Assembly: GCA_938048455.1 (NCBI GenBank)
Contig: CALIUY010000046.1
Coordinates: forward strand, 1-55,929
DNA length: 55,929 bases
Direction of reading: 5' to 3'
From: an uncultured Desulfobacterales bacterium
GTDB lineage: Bacteria; Desulfobacterota; Desulfobacteria; Desulfobacterales; SpSt-501
The first letter of the stretch is position 1, and the number at the start of each line of letters is the position of its first letter. The position numbers were made by a program, and so were the translations under genes. The notes beneath the pieces were generated by a model. It saw only the letters and a list, made by a program, of their open reading frames with translations, did not search any database and was not told the origin of the DNA. Below, piece after piece: positions 48,269 to 55,779 of the stretch.

Positions 48269-49600
48269 ATGAAAAAGACGCTCTACGAAAAGCTCAAGCC
48301 GATGTTTCCCCTGATCGCCCACGATTATCAGGAGATCGGGCCGATCGAGGAGCTGCTTTATCGGCTGGCGATGGGCAACACCTTCGACACCCGGGTCGTG
48401 GGGCTCGATGCCGTCAAGCGATTGCGTCACGAGCATCCCGGCTGCAGCGTCACTTTCAAGCCGAGTCATTTCAGCGAAGCCGATTTCGTCGTGCTGGGGG
48501 TCGTTTTCCGCCGCAACGGCCTGCGGGTCGTGATCGAGGGCGGAAACAACCTCTTCATCGAGGAGATCGACGTCTTCCGCGATGTCCTTCCCGCCCTGGT
48601 GCACCCGGATCTCCGGCGCCTGGCCGCCGAGCGGGCGATGACGATCGCGGAATACCTCAAGCGGCGCGGCGCCTTTAAAGTCTTCCGACAACCGGTGGTC
48701 GTGAAACACCCCGAGGACGGAAGCGAGCTCAAGCTCGGCCGCAAGGACATCCTTTCCTTGAGCCGCGCCTACCGCCAGCATCTGGTCGAGCAGCGCGAGA
48801 TGTACCTCACCTTTCCGGGATACTCGGCGCTGCGCTCGAGCCTGCTCGACATCCTGAAGCTGGACAGCGTCAAGACCGGCCGCAGCTACACCGGCCGAAT
48901 CGACGGCTTCCACCACCTGCCGTTCCAAATGGACATCGAGGCCGCGCTCGACAGCGGGGTGGACCTCTATGTCGTCCCCGTGAACATCGCCTATGAGCGC
49001 GTCCTCGAAGACGAGAACTTCGCCGAGCTCACCCGGATGCACGAAGCAGGGGAGCCGCAGGAGAAGATCTACCTGCAGGACATCGGCTACATCATCCGCC
49101 GCTTCCTGGAAGACAAGCGCAAGGTGAACCTTGCGATCAAGTTCGGCGAGCCCCGCAAGATCGATTTGAAAGCCCATCGCGGCGACGTGCTCGGAGCGCG
49201 CATCAAGTTCGCCGCCCACGCGCTCGCCCGCGAGACCTACGAGCGCATGCTTGCCATGCAGCCCGTCTTCCCCGCGAACATCTATTTCCACGCCTTCGAC
49301 GAGGAGTTCACCCGGCTCCCCACGCGGGTTCTGCGCGAGCGCATCGACGACGTCCGCGAGCGGCTGCGGCAACTCGTCTGGGGCCGGCAGCGGCGGAGGA
49401 TCGATCTGCATTACGTGCTCGGCTACAACCACCAGATCATGTCCGCCGACGAGATCATCAACCGCACCTTCGAGGTGTTTGCAGCCCTCGAGCGGCCCAT
49501 CACTTCGCTCGACGGCGACACCTTCGTCGTCCACAACGTGGACGTCGCCCGCCAATACCGCAACCACATCGCCCACTTCTTCGAGCCCGCCAAAAAATAG
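48269..49600 (+). CDS. PlsB-like acyltransferase
   Basis: A 443-residue protein related to glycerol-3-phosphate acyltransferases of the PlsB group, which attach the first acyl chain in phospholipid synthesis. The catalytic His-x4-Asp box reads KPSHFSEADF (about 65-74), followed by the substrate-binding segments VIEGGNNLFIEEIDVFRDV and, later, MYLTFPGYSALRSS and LYVVPVNIAYERV, which resemble PlsB motifs II to IV. It is about half the length of E. coli PlsB, lacking its large N- and C-terminal regions, and has no membrane helix. The start has GGAG-type purines (CGGGAG) upstream. Its TAG stop lies inside the long palindrome at 49598-49660. Acyl-chain transfer to another acceptor is possible. Confidence 0.75.
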   Translation: MKKTLYEKLKPMFPLIAHDYQEIGPIEELLYRLAMGNTFDTRVVGLDAVKRLRHEHPGCSVTFKPSHFSEADFVVLGVVFRRNGLRVVIEGGNNLFIEEIDVFRDVLPALVHPDLRRLAAERAMTIAEYLKRRGAFKVFRQPVVVKHPEDGSELKLGRKDILSLSRAYRQHLVEQREMYLTFPGYSALRSSLLDILKLDSVKTGRSYTGRIDGFHHLPFQMDIEAALDSGVDLYVVPVNIAYERVLEDENFAELTRMHEAGEPQEKIYLQDIGYIIRRFLEDKRKVNLAIKFGEPRKIDLKAHRGDVLGARIKFAAHALARETYERMLAMQPVFPANIYFHAFDEEFTRLPTRVLRERIDDVRERLRQLVWGRQRRRIDLHYVLGYNHQIMSADEIINRTFEVFAALERPITSLDGDTFVVHNVDVARQYRNHIAHFFEPAKK

Positions 49601-49660
49601 GGGACGTCCATTTATTTATTGGTATGCTGCCTTTACCAATAAAACAATGGACGTCCCCTA
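49598..49660. repeat. 63-base palindromic element supplying two stop codons
   Basis: Outer arms of 15 bases, TAGGGGACGTCCATT (49598-49612) and AATGGACGTCCCCTA (49646-49660), are perfect inverted copies. Inner arms TTTATTGGTA (49615-49624) and TACCAATAAA (49634-49643) extend the stem around a nine-base loop. The TAG at the left end is the stop of the acyltransferase gene, and the TAG at the right end, read on the minus strand, is the stop of the HDAC-like gene. Composition is AT-rich compared with both genes. It resembles REP-type elements moved by IS200-like transposases and could also act as a bidirectional terminator. Confidence 0.85.
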
Positions 49661-50662
49661 AATTTGCGGGAGGGCCCACGCGAGGAACTGCGCGTAGACC
49701 CGCCAGCTCTCGCGGCCGTAGCCGCCGGCCATCACCCAGGCGCCGGGGACGCCGCGGGCCCGGAGAAACTCCCAGACCAAGCGGTCGCGCTCGAAGAGCT
49801 GGGCGAGCGAAAGCCGCAACCCCGCCGTCGAGGGCAGCTCATCCTTCTCGTAGGGATCGGCCCCGCAGACGACCAGCGCGAGGTCGGCCGAAGGCTGTTC
49901 GGCCTCCAGCCGCGAAAGCCCCTCGCGCAGCCGAACGTTGTAGTCCGCCTCCTCCCCGGCGGCGATCGGCAGATCGATCGTGCTCGGGATGAAGGAGGGG
50001 TTGGGGTTCCCCCGGGCATCGACGGGAGGCTGGTCGAGGGGCCATCCGGCCGCCATGTGGATGCTCAGGGTGGCGATCGTGGGATCGTCCGCGGTCAGGG
50101 CGGCGGTGCCGTCCCCCTTGTGGGCGTCCACATCGATCACCCAGGCGTTGCGGATGCGGCCCTCGGTCTGAAGCCGCCTCAGGGCGACAACGAGATCGTT
50201 CACCAGGCAGAAACCCGCTCCAAAGTCCCGCTGCGCATGGTGCATGCCGCCGCCGAAATAGAAGCAGAAGCCGGTCTGCAGGGCGATCCGGCCGCACTGC
50301 AGAGTGCCGGCCGCGCGCTCCAGAATGCGGGCGAAGAGCTCACGCAAAGGCAGTCGAGCCAGCCTCGGATCGTAGCGGTTCCAGCCTCCGTCCGGCAAGA
50401 GCAGTTCGAAGGCCCGAAGAATTTCCTCTTCCAGCCGCTCGGATTCGAGCCGGGAAACGTAGCCCGGCGCATGGACCCGGAGGAGATCCTCGCGGGTGAT
50501 GCGCTCCTGGATGCGGTCGATGTGCCAGACGGCCCGCCGGGGGCCGAGAAGCGGATGGGAGCAGAGCCGCGCGAACGTTTCGCGCGCGCGGCTCTCCTCC
50601 ACCGGAATGAGGATTCCGAATTCACGCAGGCTGTGCGCCTGCCGGGGATCGTAGAGGATCAT
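49658..50662 (-). CDS. Histone deacetylase family hydrolase
   Basis: Zinc-dependent amide hydrolase of the HDAC/acetoin-utilisation superfamily, 334 residues. The catalytic pair of histidines lies in GGGMHHAQ (about 138-145). The zinc ligands are in VIDVDAHKGDGTAAL (Asp and His) and the later Asp in CGADPYEKD. The usual HDAC Tyr region is represented by VMAGGYGRES. The Lys in DAHKGDG replaces the His found in most members (DxHHGDG), a variation seen in some bacterial proteins. Bacterial members deacetylate polyamines, acetoin-related compounds or acyl-lysines; the substrate here is open. The last codons, ATT TAG, belong to the palindrome shared with the convergent gene. Confidence 0.9.
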   Translation of the reverse strand: MILYDPRQAHSLREFGILIPVEESRARETFARLCSHPLLGPRRAVWHIDRIQERITREDLLRVHAPGYVSRLESERLEEEILRAFELLLPDGGWNRYDPRLARLPLRELFARILERAAGTLQCGRIALQTGFCFYFGGGMHHAQRDFGAGFCLVNDLVVALRRLQTEGRIRNAWVIDVDAHKGDGTAALTADDPTIATLSIHMAAGWPLDQPPVDARGNPNPSFIPSTIDLPIAAGEEADYNVRLREGLSRLEAEQPSADLALVVCGADPYEKDELPSTAGLRLSLAQLFERDRLVWEFLRARGVPGAWVMAGGYGRESWRVYAQFLAWALPQI

Positions 50663-50672
50663 CGCCTGCCCG

Positions 50673-51212
50673 CTAGCGGGCCGCCGCCAGCCGGAAACTC
50701 TTCATCACCTCTTCGAAGGTTTGTAGGTCCTGAGAAAAGTACTCATCCCGGGTCGCCCCGTAGCGGATCGTGTAGTAGGTCTCCCCGCGAATGAAGCCGC
50801 AATAGATGGTCTTGAAGACGAATCCGTCCGCATCGGTGTAGGTGAACACCAAGCGGAACCCCGGGTTGCCGGCGATCGTCGCCGGCTGGTTCTCCAGCAG
50901 GTGGAAATCGCGGATCTGGGTGTCCAGCGCCAGCTCTTCGACGACCAACGCCGCCGCCTCTGCGGGGGTCATCCGGCCGTGGAGAGCGCGCTTGCTGAAC
51001 TGAAACGGCTCGGCGGCCGGGCGTTCCCGGATGAGGACGAACTGCTTGTAGCCGCCGTCCCGGGTCATGAAAAGCATGGCTTCCTCGTTGGGAATCTCCC
51101 GCCAGCCCTCGGGCACGGCCGCCTGGAAGCTAAGAGGGGGTTTTCCCCCTCCATGAGCGCAGCCCACGAGCCAAAGGGCGATGAGCAACGAAAGAATCGA
51201 TCGCTGATTCAT
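50673..51212 (-). CDS. Putative lipoprotein (179 residues)
   Basis: Exported lipoprotein with a lipobox LVGC at about residues 15-18 (LLIALWLVGCAHG). The mature part of about 160 residues is a single alpha/beta domain with PEGWREIPNEEAMLFMTRDGGYKQFVLIRERP, a Thr-rich strand ATIAGNPGFRLVFTYTDADGF, and a C-terminal EEVMKSFRL helix. This layout resembles small lipoproteins of the PsbP/LpqN-like type, but I cannot name a family. It lies ten bases upstream of the HDAC-family gene on the same strand and is probably co-transcribed with it from the promoter at 51300-51328. Confidence 0.82.
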   Translation of the reverse strand: MNQRSILSLLIALWLVGCAHGGGKPPLSFQAAVPEGWREIPNEEAMLFMTRDGGYKQFVLIRERPAAEPFQFSKRALHGRMTPAEAAALVVEELALDTQIRDFHLLENQPATIAGNPGFRLVFTYTDADGFVFKTIYCGFIRGETYYTIRYGATRDEYFSQDLQTFEEVMKSFRLAAAR

Positions 51213-51299
51213 GGGATTCCTCGCTTTCGGATGGCAAGGCGCCGGGCCGCGAAAAACGGCCGCACGCTGTCCACCCCGGGAAATCGGTTGATGATGAGC

Positions 51300-51328
51300 T
51301 ACTTAAAACGCCCCCTTGCTTGCGTCAA
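51300..51328 (-). promoter_or_regulatory. Promoter of the lipoprotein-HDAC pair
   Basis: On the minus strand TTGACG (51323-51328) and TAAGTA (51300-51305) with a 17-base spacer, 88 bases before the lipoprotein ATG. Of the 51213-51667 gap, the stretch between this site and the promoter at 51574 shows no convincing gene or repeat. Confidence 0.6.
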
Positions 51329-51573
51329 CCCGGATTTTCCACCTCTCTTTTCCGCGGGAACCTCTTTTTCCGCCATGAGCTTGCCCGCAAAAGTCCCCCT
51401 TTCCTCCGGTCCGGATGACCGACCCCGTCATGACCCGACGGTCTCGGAGGATTCAATCGGCCGGAGTACGCCGCAACTTGAACTCGGAAGGAAACCCCCG
51501 CGGGCCGGTGCATAAGGCGGGATCGGCGAACGGCGTTTTGGCGAAGGAAAAAGGAAAAAATCTCCGGGGGGGA

Positions 51574-51602
51574 TTGGACAAATGCGAAAGAATGACTATA
51601 GT
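51574..51602 (+). promoter_or_regulatory. Promoter of the small lipoprotein gene
   Basis: TTGGAC (51574-51579) and TATAGT (51597-51602) with a 17-base spacer in an A-rich context. The start codon lies 66 bases downstream behind AAAGGAGG. Confidence 0.7.
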
Positions 51603-51667
51603 TTCCCCGTCCGCGGAGGGAAACGCCCGATTCTCCAACCCAATCCAAGAACAAAGGAGGCTGAAAA

Positions 51668-51874
51668 ATGAAAAAGGTGTTTTTGCTTCTCGCCGCCGCC
51701 CTGCTGATGACCGGCTGTACCTCCGAATTCTACAAGCACGATCGCCTGTTCGCCACCAACGCCCATGCCGCCTACAGCTGGTGGGGCTACAAGAACACGA
51801 CGGCCGATCACGCCAAGAAGTCGGCGGAGCAGGGCTGGTGGGGCAAAGAGATCCCCTACGTTCCCGCCAAGTAA
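51668..51874 (+). CDS. Small lipoprotein (68 residues)
   Basis: A short exported lipoprotein: signal peptide KKVFLLLAAALLMTGC with the lipobox MTGC at 14-17, leaving a mature chain of about 52 residues rich in aromatic residues (FYKHDRLF, AAYSWWGYKN, EQGWWGKEIPYVPAK). The WWG motif occurs twice. No family recognised. It has its own promoter, a perfect ribosome-binding site (AAAGGAGG, then seven bases to the ATG) and its own terminator, so it is a one-gene unit likely to be highly expressed. This pattern is typical of abundant outer-membrane lipoproteins such as Lpp-like or stress-related ones, but there is no heptad repeat. Confidence 0.85.
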   Translation: MKKVFLLLAAALLMTGCTSEFYKHDRLFATNAHAAYSWWGYKNTTADHAKKSAEQGWWGKEIPYVPAK

Positions 51875-51908
51875 CCCTCTCTTCGCCCGATCAACCGTAC
51901 TTTTCGCG

Positions 51909-51946
51909 AACCGGCCTGGCGTTCGGCAACGTCGGGCCGGTTTTTT
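51909..51946 (+). terminator. Intrinsic terminator of the small lipoprotein gene
   Basis: AACCGGCC (51909-51916) pairs with GGCCGGTT (51935-51942), with further pairing GCGTT/AACGT inside, and a T run ending at 51946. Confidence 0.9.
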
Positions 51947-52008
51947 CTCCGCATCGTATCGGGCGTTCGGAAGCCCCCGCGTCCCGTCGGAGGCGCCGGC
52001 GCCGAGTC

Positions 52009-52416
52009 TTACTTCACGCCTCGGGCCGTAAGGAAAGGCCCGTATTGGCGATCGGTTTCCAGGATGTGCTTGGACAACCAGTCTTTTAAGAAATTGGTCA
52101 TCTGGATCGGGCTGGAAAGTGTCCCGGCGCGGAACTGTTCGCTCAGCTCCTTCACCTTCTGCGTCATGCGCTCGTGTCGTTGCCGGTGATCGTCGAATCC
52201 GGGATAACCGTGCGCCTTCATGAGCTGCTCTTCGGCGGCGAAATGGGTCTTGGTGTAGAGCAGAAGATCCCCCAGCACCTTGCCCAGCGCCTCGCGCCCC
52301 TGCCCGGCCTGCATGGACTCGTAGAGCTCGTTCAGAAACCCGACGAGCCGCCGGTGCTGCTGGTCGATTCGCGCGATTCCGACACTGAATTCCTCTCTCC
52401 AGTTCAAAAATGCCAT
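52009..52416 (-). CDS. Bacteriohemerythrin
   Basis: Oxygen-binding di-iron protein of 135 residues, one complete hemerythrin domain. The iron ligands are in order: His in RIDQQHRRLVGF (about 20-31), His and Glu in THFAAEEQLM, His in DDHRQRHERM and the final His/Asp in KHILETDRQYG. Such proteins in anaerobes and microaerophiles buffer or sense oxygen, sometimes near chemoreceptors. The ATG at 52416 has GGAGG eight bases upstream. It is a single gene on the minus strand, convergent with the small lipoprotein gene and divergent from the VWA/OmpA gene. The 175-base divergent gap may hold its promoter, but none is clear. Confidence 0.94.
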   Translation of the reverse strand: MAFLNWREEFSVGIARIDQQHRRLVGFLNELYESMQAGQGREALGKVLGDLLLYTKTHFAAEEQLMKAHGYPGFDDHRQRHERMTQKVKELSEQFRAGTLSSPIQMTNFLKDWLSKHILETDRQYGPFLTARGVK

Positions 52417-52532
52417 GATCCCGTCCCTCCTTCCGGCGCTCCTTTTTCGGCGTTCCACCGGTTTTCGCTTTTCACTATCGGCACCTCCCGCCGCAGGCTT
52501 GAACGCCGCTGTCGGCCTCGCGGCAGTTGCAA

Positions 52533-52561
52533 TTGACAGGCCGGGGCCGAACGGATAATTT
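52533..52561 (+). promoter_or_regulatory. Promoter of the VWA/OmpA gene
   Basis: TTGACA (52533-52538) is perfect; TAATTT (52556-52561) lies 17 bases further, or GATAAT (52554-52559) after 15. The start codon is 30 bases downstream, with GGGAG between. Confidence 0.6.
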
Positions 52562-52591
52562 CGCGCGCAATCTTTCCAACCGGGAGTCTCC

Positions 52592-55456
52592 ATGACCGTC
52601 GCCGCAAGGCTGGCCGCGGCCATGCTGGCGGCCGTGGCCTCTTGCATCGCCCCGGATCTTGCCGCCGGGAGATTGATCGTCGAAACCCCGCTGCGGGAGG
52701 GGCAGGTGCTCATCGAGGCCACCCCCGAGCCCCAGCAGGCCGTGGTCTCCGTTTTCGACCCCCGGGGAGAGCCCCTGCGCGGCCTGCAGGCCCGGGACTT
52801 TTTTCTGGCGCGCGACCTCCGGCCGGGCAAGGTCCTTGCCGTGGAGACGCTCCCCGCAAACCAGATCCCGCCCCTCAATCTGGTTCTCGTGATCGACAAC
52901 TCCTTTTCGATGCAGGAACGCGGGGCGGTCAAGGCGCTGCTTTCCGCTCTGGATCTCCTGTTGGGCGATATCCGGCCGATCGACCGCGTGCACGCCGTGG
53001 TCTTTTCCGCCGAAGAACGACGATCGCCCGGGGGGCGGCCCCTGCCGGTGCGCTTGCTGAACGCCCGCACCGCCGCGGAATGGAAGCGCCTCTTCTCCGA
53101 GGCGCTCGAGCGCGGCTCCACCTCCCGCACCCCTCTTTACGATGCCATGCTGGCGGCCGTGGAGATCGCCCGTACCCTTCCCGAGGGGGAGCCGAAATTT
53201 CTCGCGGTCTTCTCCGACGGCGAGGATCTGAACAGCCGGGTCCGGCCGGCGGAGGTGGAAGCTGCGGCCCGGACCGTGCCCCATCTGCGGGCCTATGCCA
53301 TCGACTTTCGGCCGGAGGAGGCGGCGGACGCTTTCCTCACCGCATTCGCCCGCAACCATCAGGGGCGGCTGTGGAAGGCACGCTCCGCGGCGGAAATCCT
53401 TCCGAGTTTTCAAAACTTTAAGAGCACGATCACCCATCGCTATCGCCTCAGCTACGAACTGGCCAACCCGGTGATGTTGGAGCCCCGGCTCCTGCAGTTC
53501 GACCTGCCCGCGACCGTCGCGGGATCCCCGGCACAGAGCATGATTTTCTTCCCTACGGGCCGCAGCACCTTGCCGGAGACTTATATCCAGCTGAAAACGC
53601 GCGAGGAAACCGAAGCCTTTCGCTCCGCGAAGCTCACGGGCTTCTCCAGCCGCTATTTCAACCTTCTCAATTGGGTGGGGAAAGGCTTGCGCGAGATTTC
53701 CGAGGCGAAGCTCCTCATCACGGGATGCACGTCCTCCTGGGGCCCCGAGGCCGACAACCTGAAACTGGCCCAGCAGCGGGCCGAGGCCGTCCGGGATTAT
53801 CTCCAGCGGGTGTGGGGCATCGACCGCAGCCGGTTGCTGCTCGAGGCCCGCGGGCTGCCGGCCGTGCCCTCCTCCGAGGAGGATCCGGAGGGGCGCCGCG
53901 AAAATCAACGGGTGGAGCTGGCGATCGACCCCCCGGACGCCCATGCCCGCATCCTCGGCGCGGTGATCGCCGAAACCCGGGGGCAATCCGCCGTGCGCGT
54001 GGGCCTGGAACTGAACCCGCGGCTGGAGATGGTCGAGGGGGAAATCGAGATCCGTGCCGGGGAGCTCGTACTGCACCGCATCCGCCTTCCCTCCGGCACC
54101 GGCGCCAAGGTCTCCCCCTCCGTGACGCTCGACGAGCTGCGACGCGACCGTGTGGCCGGCGCCTCGGCGCTCGAAGCGGTCCTGCGGGTTCGGGACCGAG
54201 AGGGTCGGCTTCATGAAGCCTCCTCGGATCTCTGTCACATCCGGACCCAGCCGCGTACCGTGCTGCGGGAGCTCTCCTTTCCCCCTTACGGGACGGTGAC
54301 CCTCGAGCCTCCCGTACTGCGTGTGGAAGAGGTGGCCGTCCGGGAAAGCTCCCCCGTGCTTCCTTACATCTATTTCGACACCGGACGCGCGGAGTTCCCG
54401 GAACGCTACACCCGGTTTTCCTCCGCCGAGGAGGCCGGCGCCTTCGACCCCGCCGGGCTGCGCGGGACCCTGACCAAATACCGTCAAGTGCTCAACGTGA
54501 TCGGCCGCCGCGCCGCCGAGAGGCCCGGAAGCCGCCTCAGGATCGTCGGTTGCCGCTCGGAAAACGGCGAGGAAAAAGGCCGCGTCGAGCTTTCCCGGGC
54601 GCGGGCGGCGGCGGTCCGGGATTACCTGCGGACGATCTGGGGCATCGACCCGGCGCGCATGACGATCGAAGCCCGTGGACTTCCCGAAATCCCCAGCTCC
54701 GGCCTCTCCCCGGAGGGTCGCGCGGAAAATCAGCGGGTCGAAATCTACAGCGACGATCCGGAGATTCTCGATCCGGTCACCAGTGTCTTTCTCGAAGCCC
54801 GCTGCGCGGCGAAGGCGCTGCGGATCCTCCCCGTGGTCGAGCCCGGAGCACGGCTGCGGAAATGGACGCTCTCGGTCTACGGCGACAGCCAACGCCTGGA
54901 TGCCCTGCAGGGGGAAGTCGGCCTGGAGGCGGCCTACGTGCTGCCGCTTGCGGAACTCGGCCTGCAGGATGTCGCCCGCTACCCGGCGATCACCGTGCAG
55001 CTCGAGGCGGTGGACGAGCGCGGGCACCTCCTGCGGGCCCGCTCCAGCGCCACGGTCGAGCGGATCCAACGCGAGGAAAGCGACAGCCGACGGCAGGGCG
55101 GCCGGGTCGAGGAACGCCATGCTCTGATTCTCTTCGATTTTGACCGCGCCGAGATCCGGGAGCGCAACCGCCGGCTCATCGATCGCATCGCCCAGCGCAT
55201 CCGCGAGCTGCCCGAGGCCCGGGTCCGCATCGCGGGGCACACCGACGCGATCGGAGCCCCCGCCCGCAATCTCGAGCTTTCCCGCAAGCGGGCCGAAGCC
55301 GCGGCGCGCCTGCTTGCGGCAGTTCTCTCGGATCCGGCCCGCCTGACCGTCGAAGGCCACGGGCCGGAGGCCCCGCTCTACGACAACGCCCTGCCGGAGG
55401 GCCGAGCCTACAACCGCACGGTCACCGTGACGCTCGAATACGACGAGCACCCTTGA
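52592..55456 (+). CDS. Exported VWA protein with three OmpA-like domains
   Basis: A 954-residue envelope protein. A signal peptide covers about 1-25. A von Willebrand A domain spans about 95-285 with a complete metal site: DNSFS (D102-x-S104-x-S106), the Thr180 in SRTPLYDAM and Asp209 in FSDGED. Three OmpA-C-like domains follow: about 316-445, 590-720 and 845-950. The first two are near-duplicates of each other, each ending in WGI-D-R, ARGLP and ENQRVE, and have lost the GHTD motif (GCTSS, GCRSE). The third is canonical (FDFDRAEIRERN, GHTDAIG, LSRKRAEAAARLL) and should bind peptidoglycan. Between them lie beta-rich linker domains. The protein probably displays a ligand-binding VWA module tethered to the cell wall; the ligand is unknown. 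It has its own promoter. Confidence 0.9.
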   Translation: MTVAARLAAAMLAAVASCIAPDLAAGRLIVETPLREGQVLIEATPEPQQAVVSVFDPRGEPLRGLQARDFFLARDLRPGKVLAVETLPANQIPPLNLVLVIDNSFSMQERGAVKALLSALDLLLGDIRPIDRVHAVVFSAEERRSPGGRPLPVRLLNARTAAEWKRLFSEALERGSTSRTPLYDAMLAAVEIARTLPEGEPKFLAVFSDGEDLNSRVRPAEVEAAARTVPHLRAYAIDFRPEEAADAFLTAFARNHQGRLWKARSAAEILPSFQNFKSTITHRYRLSYELANPVMLEPRLLQFDLPATVAGSPAQSMIFFPTGRSTLPETYIQLKTREETEAFRSAKLTGFSSRYFNLLNWVGKGLREISEAKLLITGCTSSWGPEADNLKLAQQRAEAVRDYLQRVWGIDRSRLLLEARGLPAVPSSEEDPEGRRENQRVELAIDPPDAHARILGAVIAETRGQSAVRVGLELNPRLEMVEGEIEIRAGELVLHRIRLPSGTGAKVSPSVTLDELRRDRVAGASALEAVLRVRDREGRLHEASSDLCHIRTQPRTVLRELSFPPYGTVTLEPPVLRVEEVAVRESSPVLPYIYFDTGRAEFPERYTRFSSAEEAGAFDPAGLRGTLTKYRQVLNVIGRRAAERPGSRLRIVGCRSENGEEKGRVELSRARAAAVRDYLRTIWGIDPARMTIEARGLPEIPSSGLSPEGRAENQRVEIYSDDPEILDPVTSVFLEARCAAKALRILPVVEPGARLRKWTLSVYGDSQRLDALQGEVGLEAAYVLPLAELGLQDVARYPAITVQLEAVDERGHLLRARSSATVERIQREESDSRRQGGRVEERHALILFDFDRAEIRERNRRLIDRIAQRIRELPEARVRIAGHTDAIGAPARNLELSRKRAEAAARLLAAVLSDPARLTVEGHGPEAPLYDNALPEGRAYNRTVTVTLEYDEHP

Positions 55457-55529
55457 TCCCCCAGGCGGCCGTCTTATGTTGCAGTCTGCATGCGGCGCGG
55501 CGCGCCGACCAACCGGAAAGGACCGACGC

Positions 55530-55700
55530 ATGAACGCCCCTCTCAGGGAAGATCAACTGATCACCATCGTCAAGAACGTGGTCGAGCAGAACGGCTGCCG
55601 GCTGATCGAAATCGATTTTGAAACCCACACCCTGCACATCGACGGCCCGGAGGAAAACCAGGTCGCCTGCGCCGTCGCGCTCCAGGACGTCCTGGGCTGA
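55530..55700 (+). CDS. Conserved small protein (56 residues), function unknown
   Basis: A short acidic protein beginning MNAPLREDQLITIVKNVVEQNGC and ending VACAVALQDVLG. It looks like one alpha-beta-beta-alpha unit: helix about 6-20, two strands (RLIEIDFETHTLHIDG) and a final helix. No family recognised. The ATG at 55530 has AAAGGA seven bases upstream, and codon usage is like that of the neighbours. It lies 74 bases after the VWA/OmpA gene and 80 bases before the HAD gene on the same strand; a shared transcript with either is possible. Confidence 0.7.
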   Translation: MNAPLREDQLITIVKNVVEQNGCRLIEIDFETHTLHIDGPEENQVACAVALQDVLG

Positions 55701-55779
55701 TCGCCTACCCGACGTCTTCCGCGGATCCGGGCTCGAGGAGCACCCGACCTTCGCCCCGACCCTCTCAGGGATCGACGGT

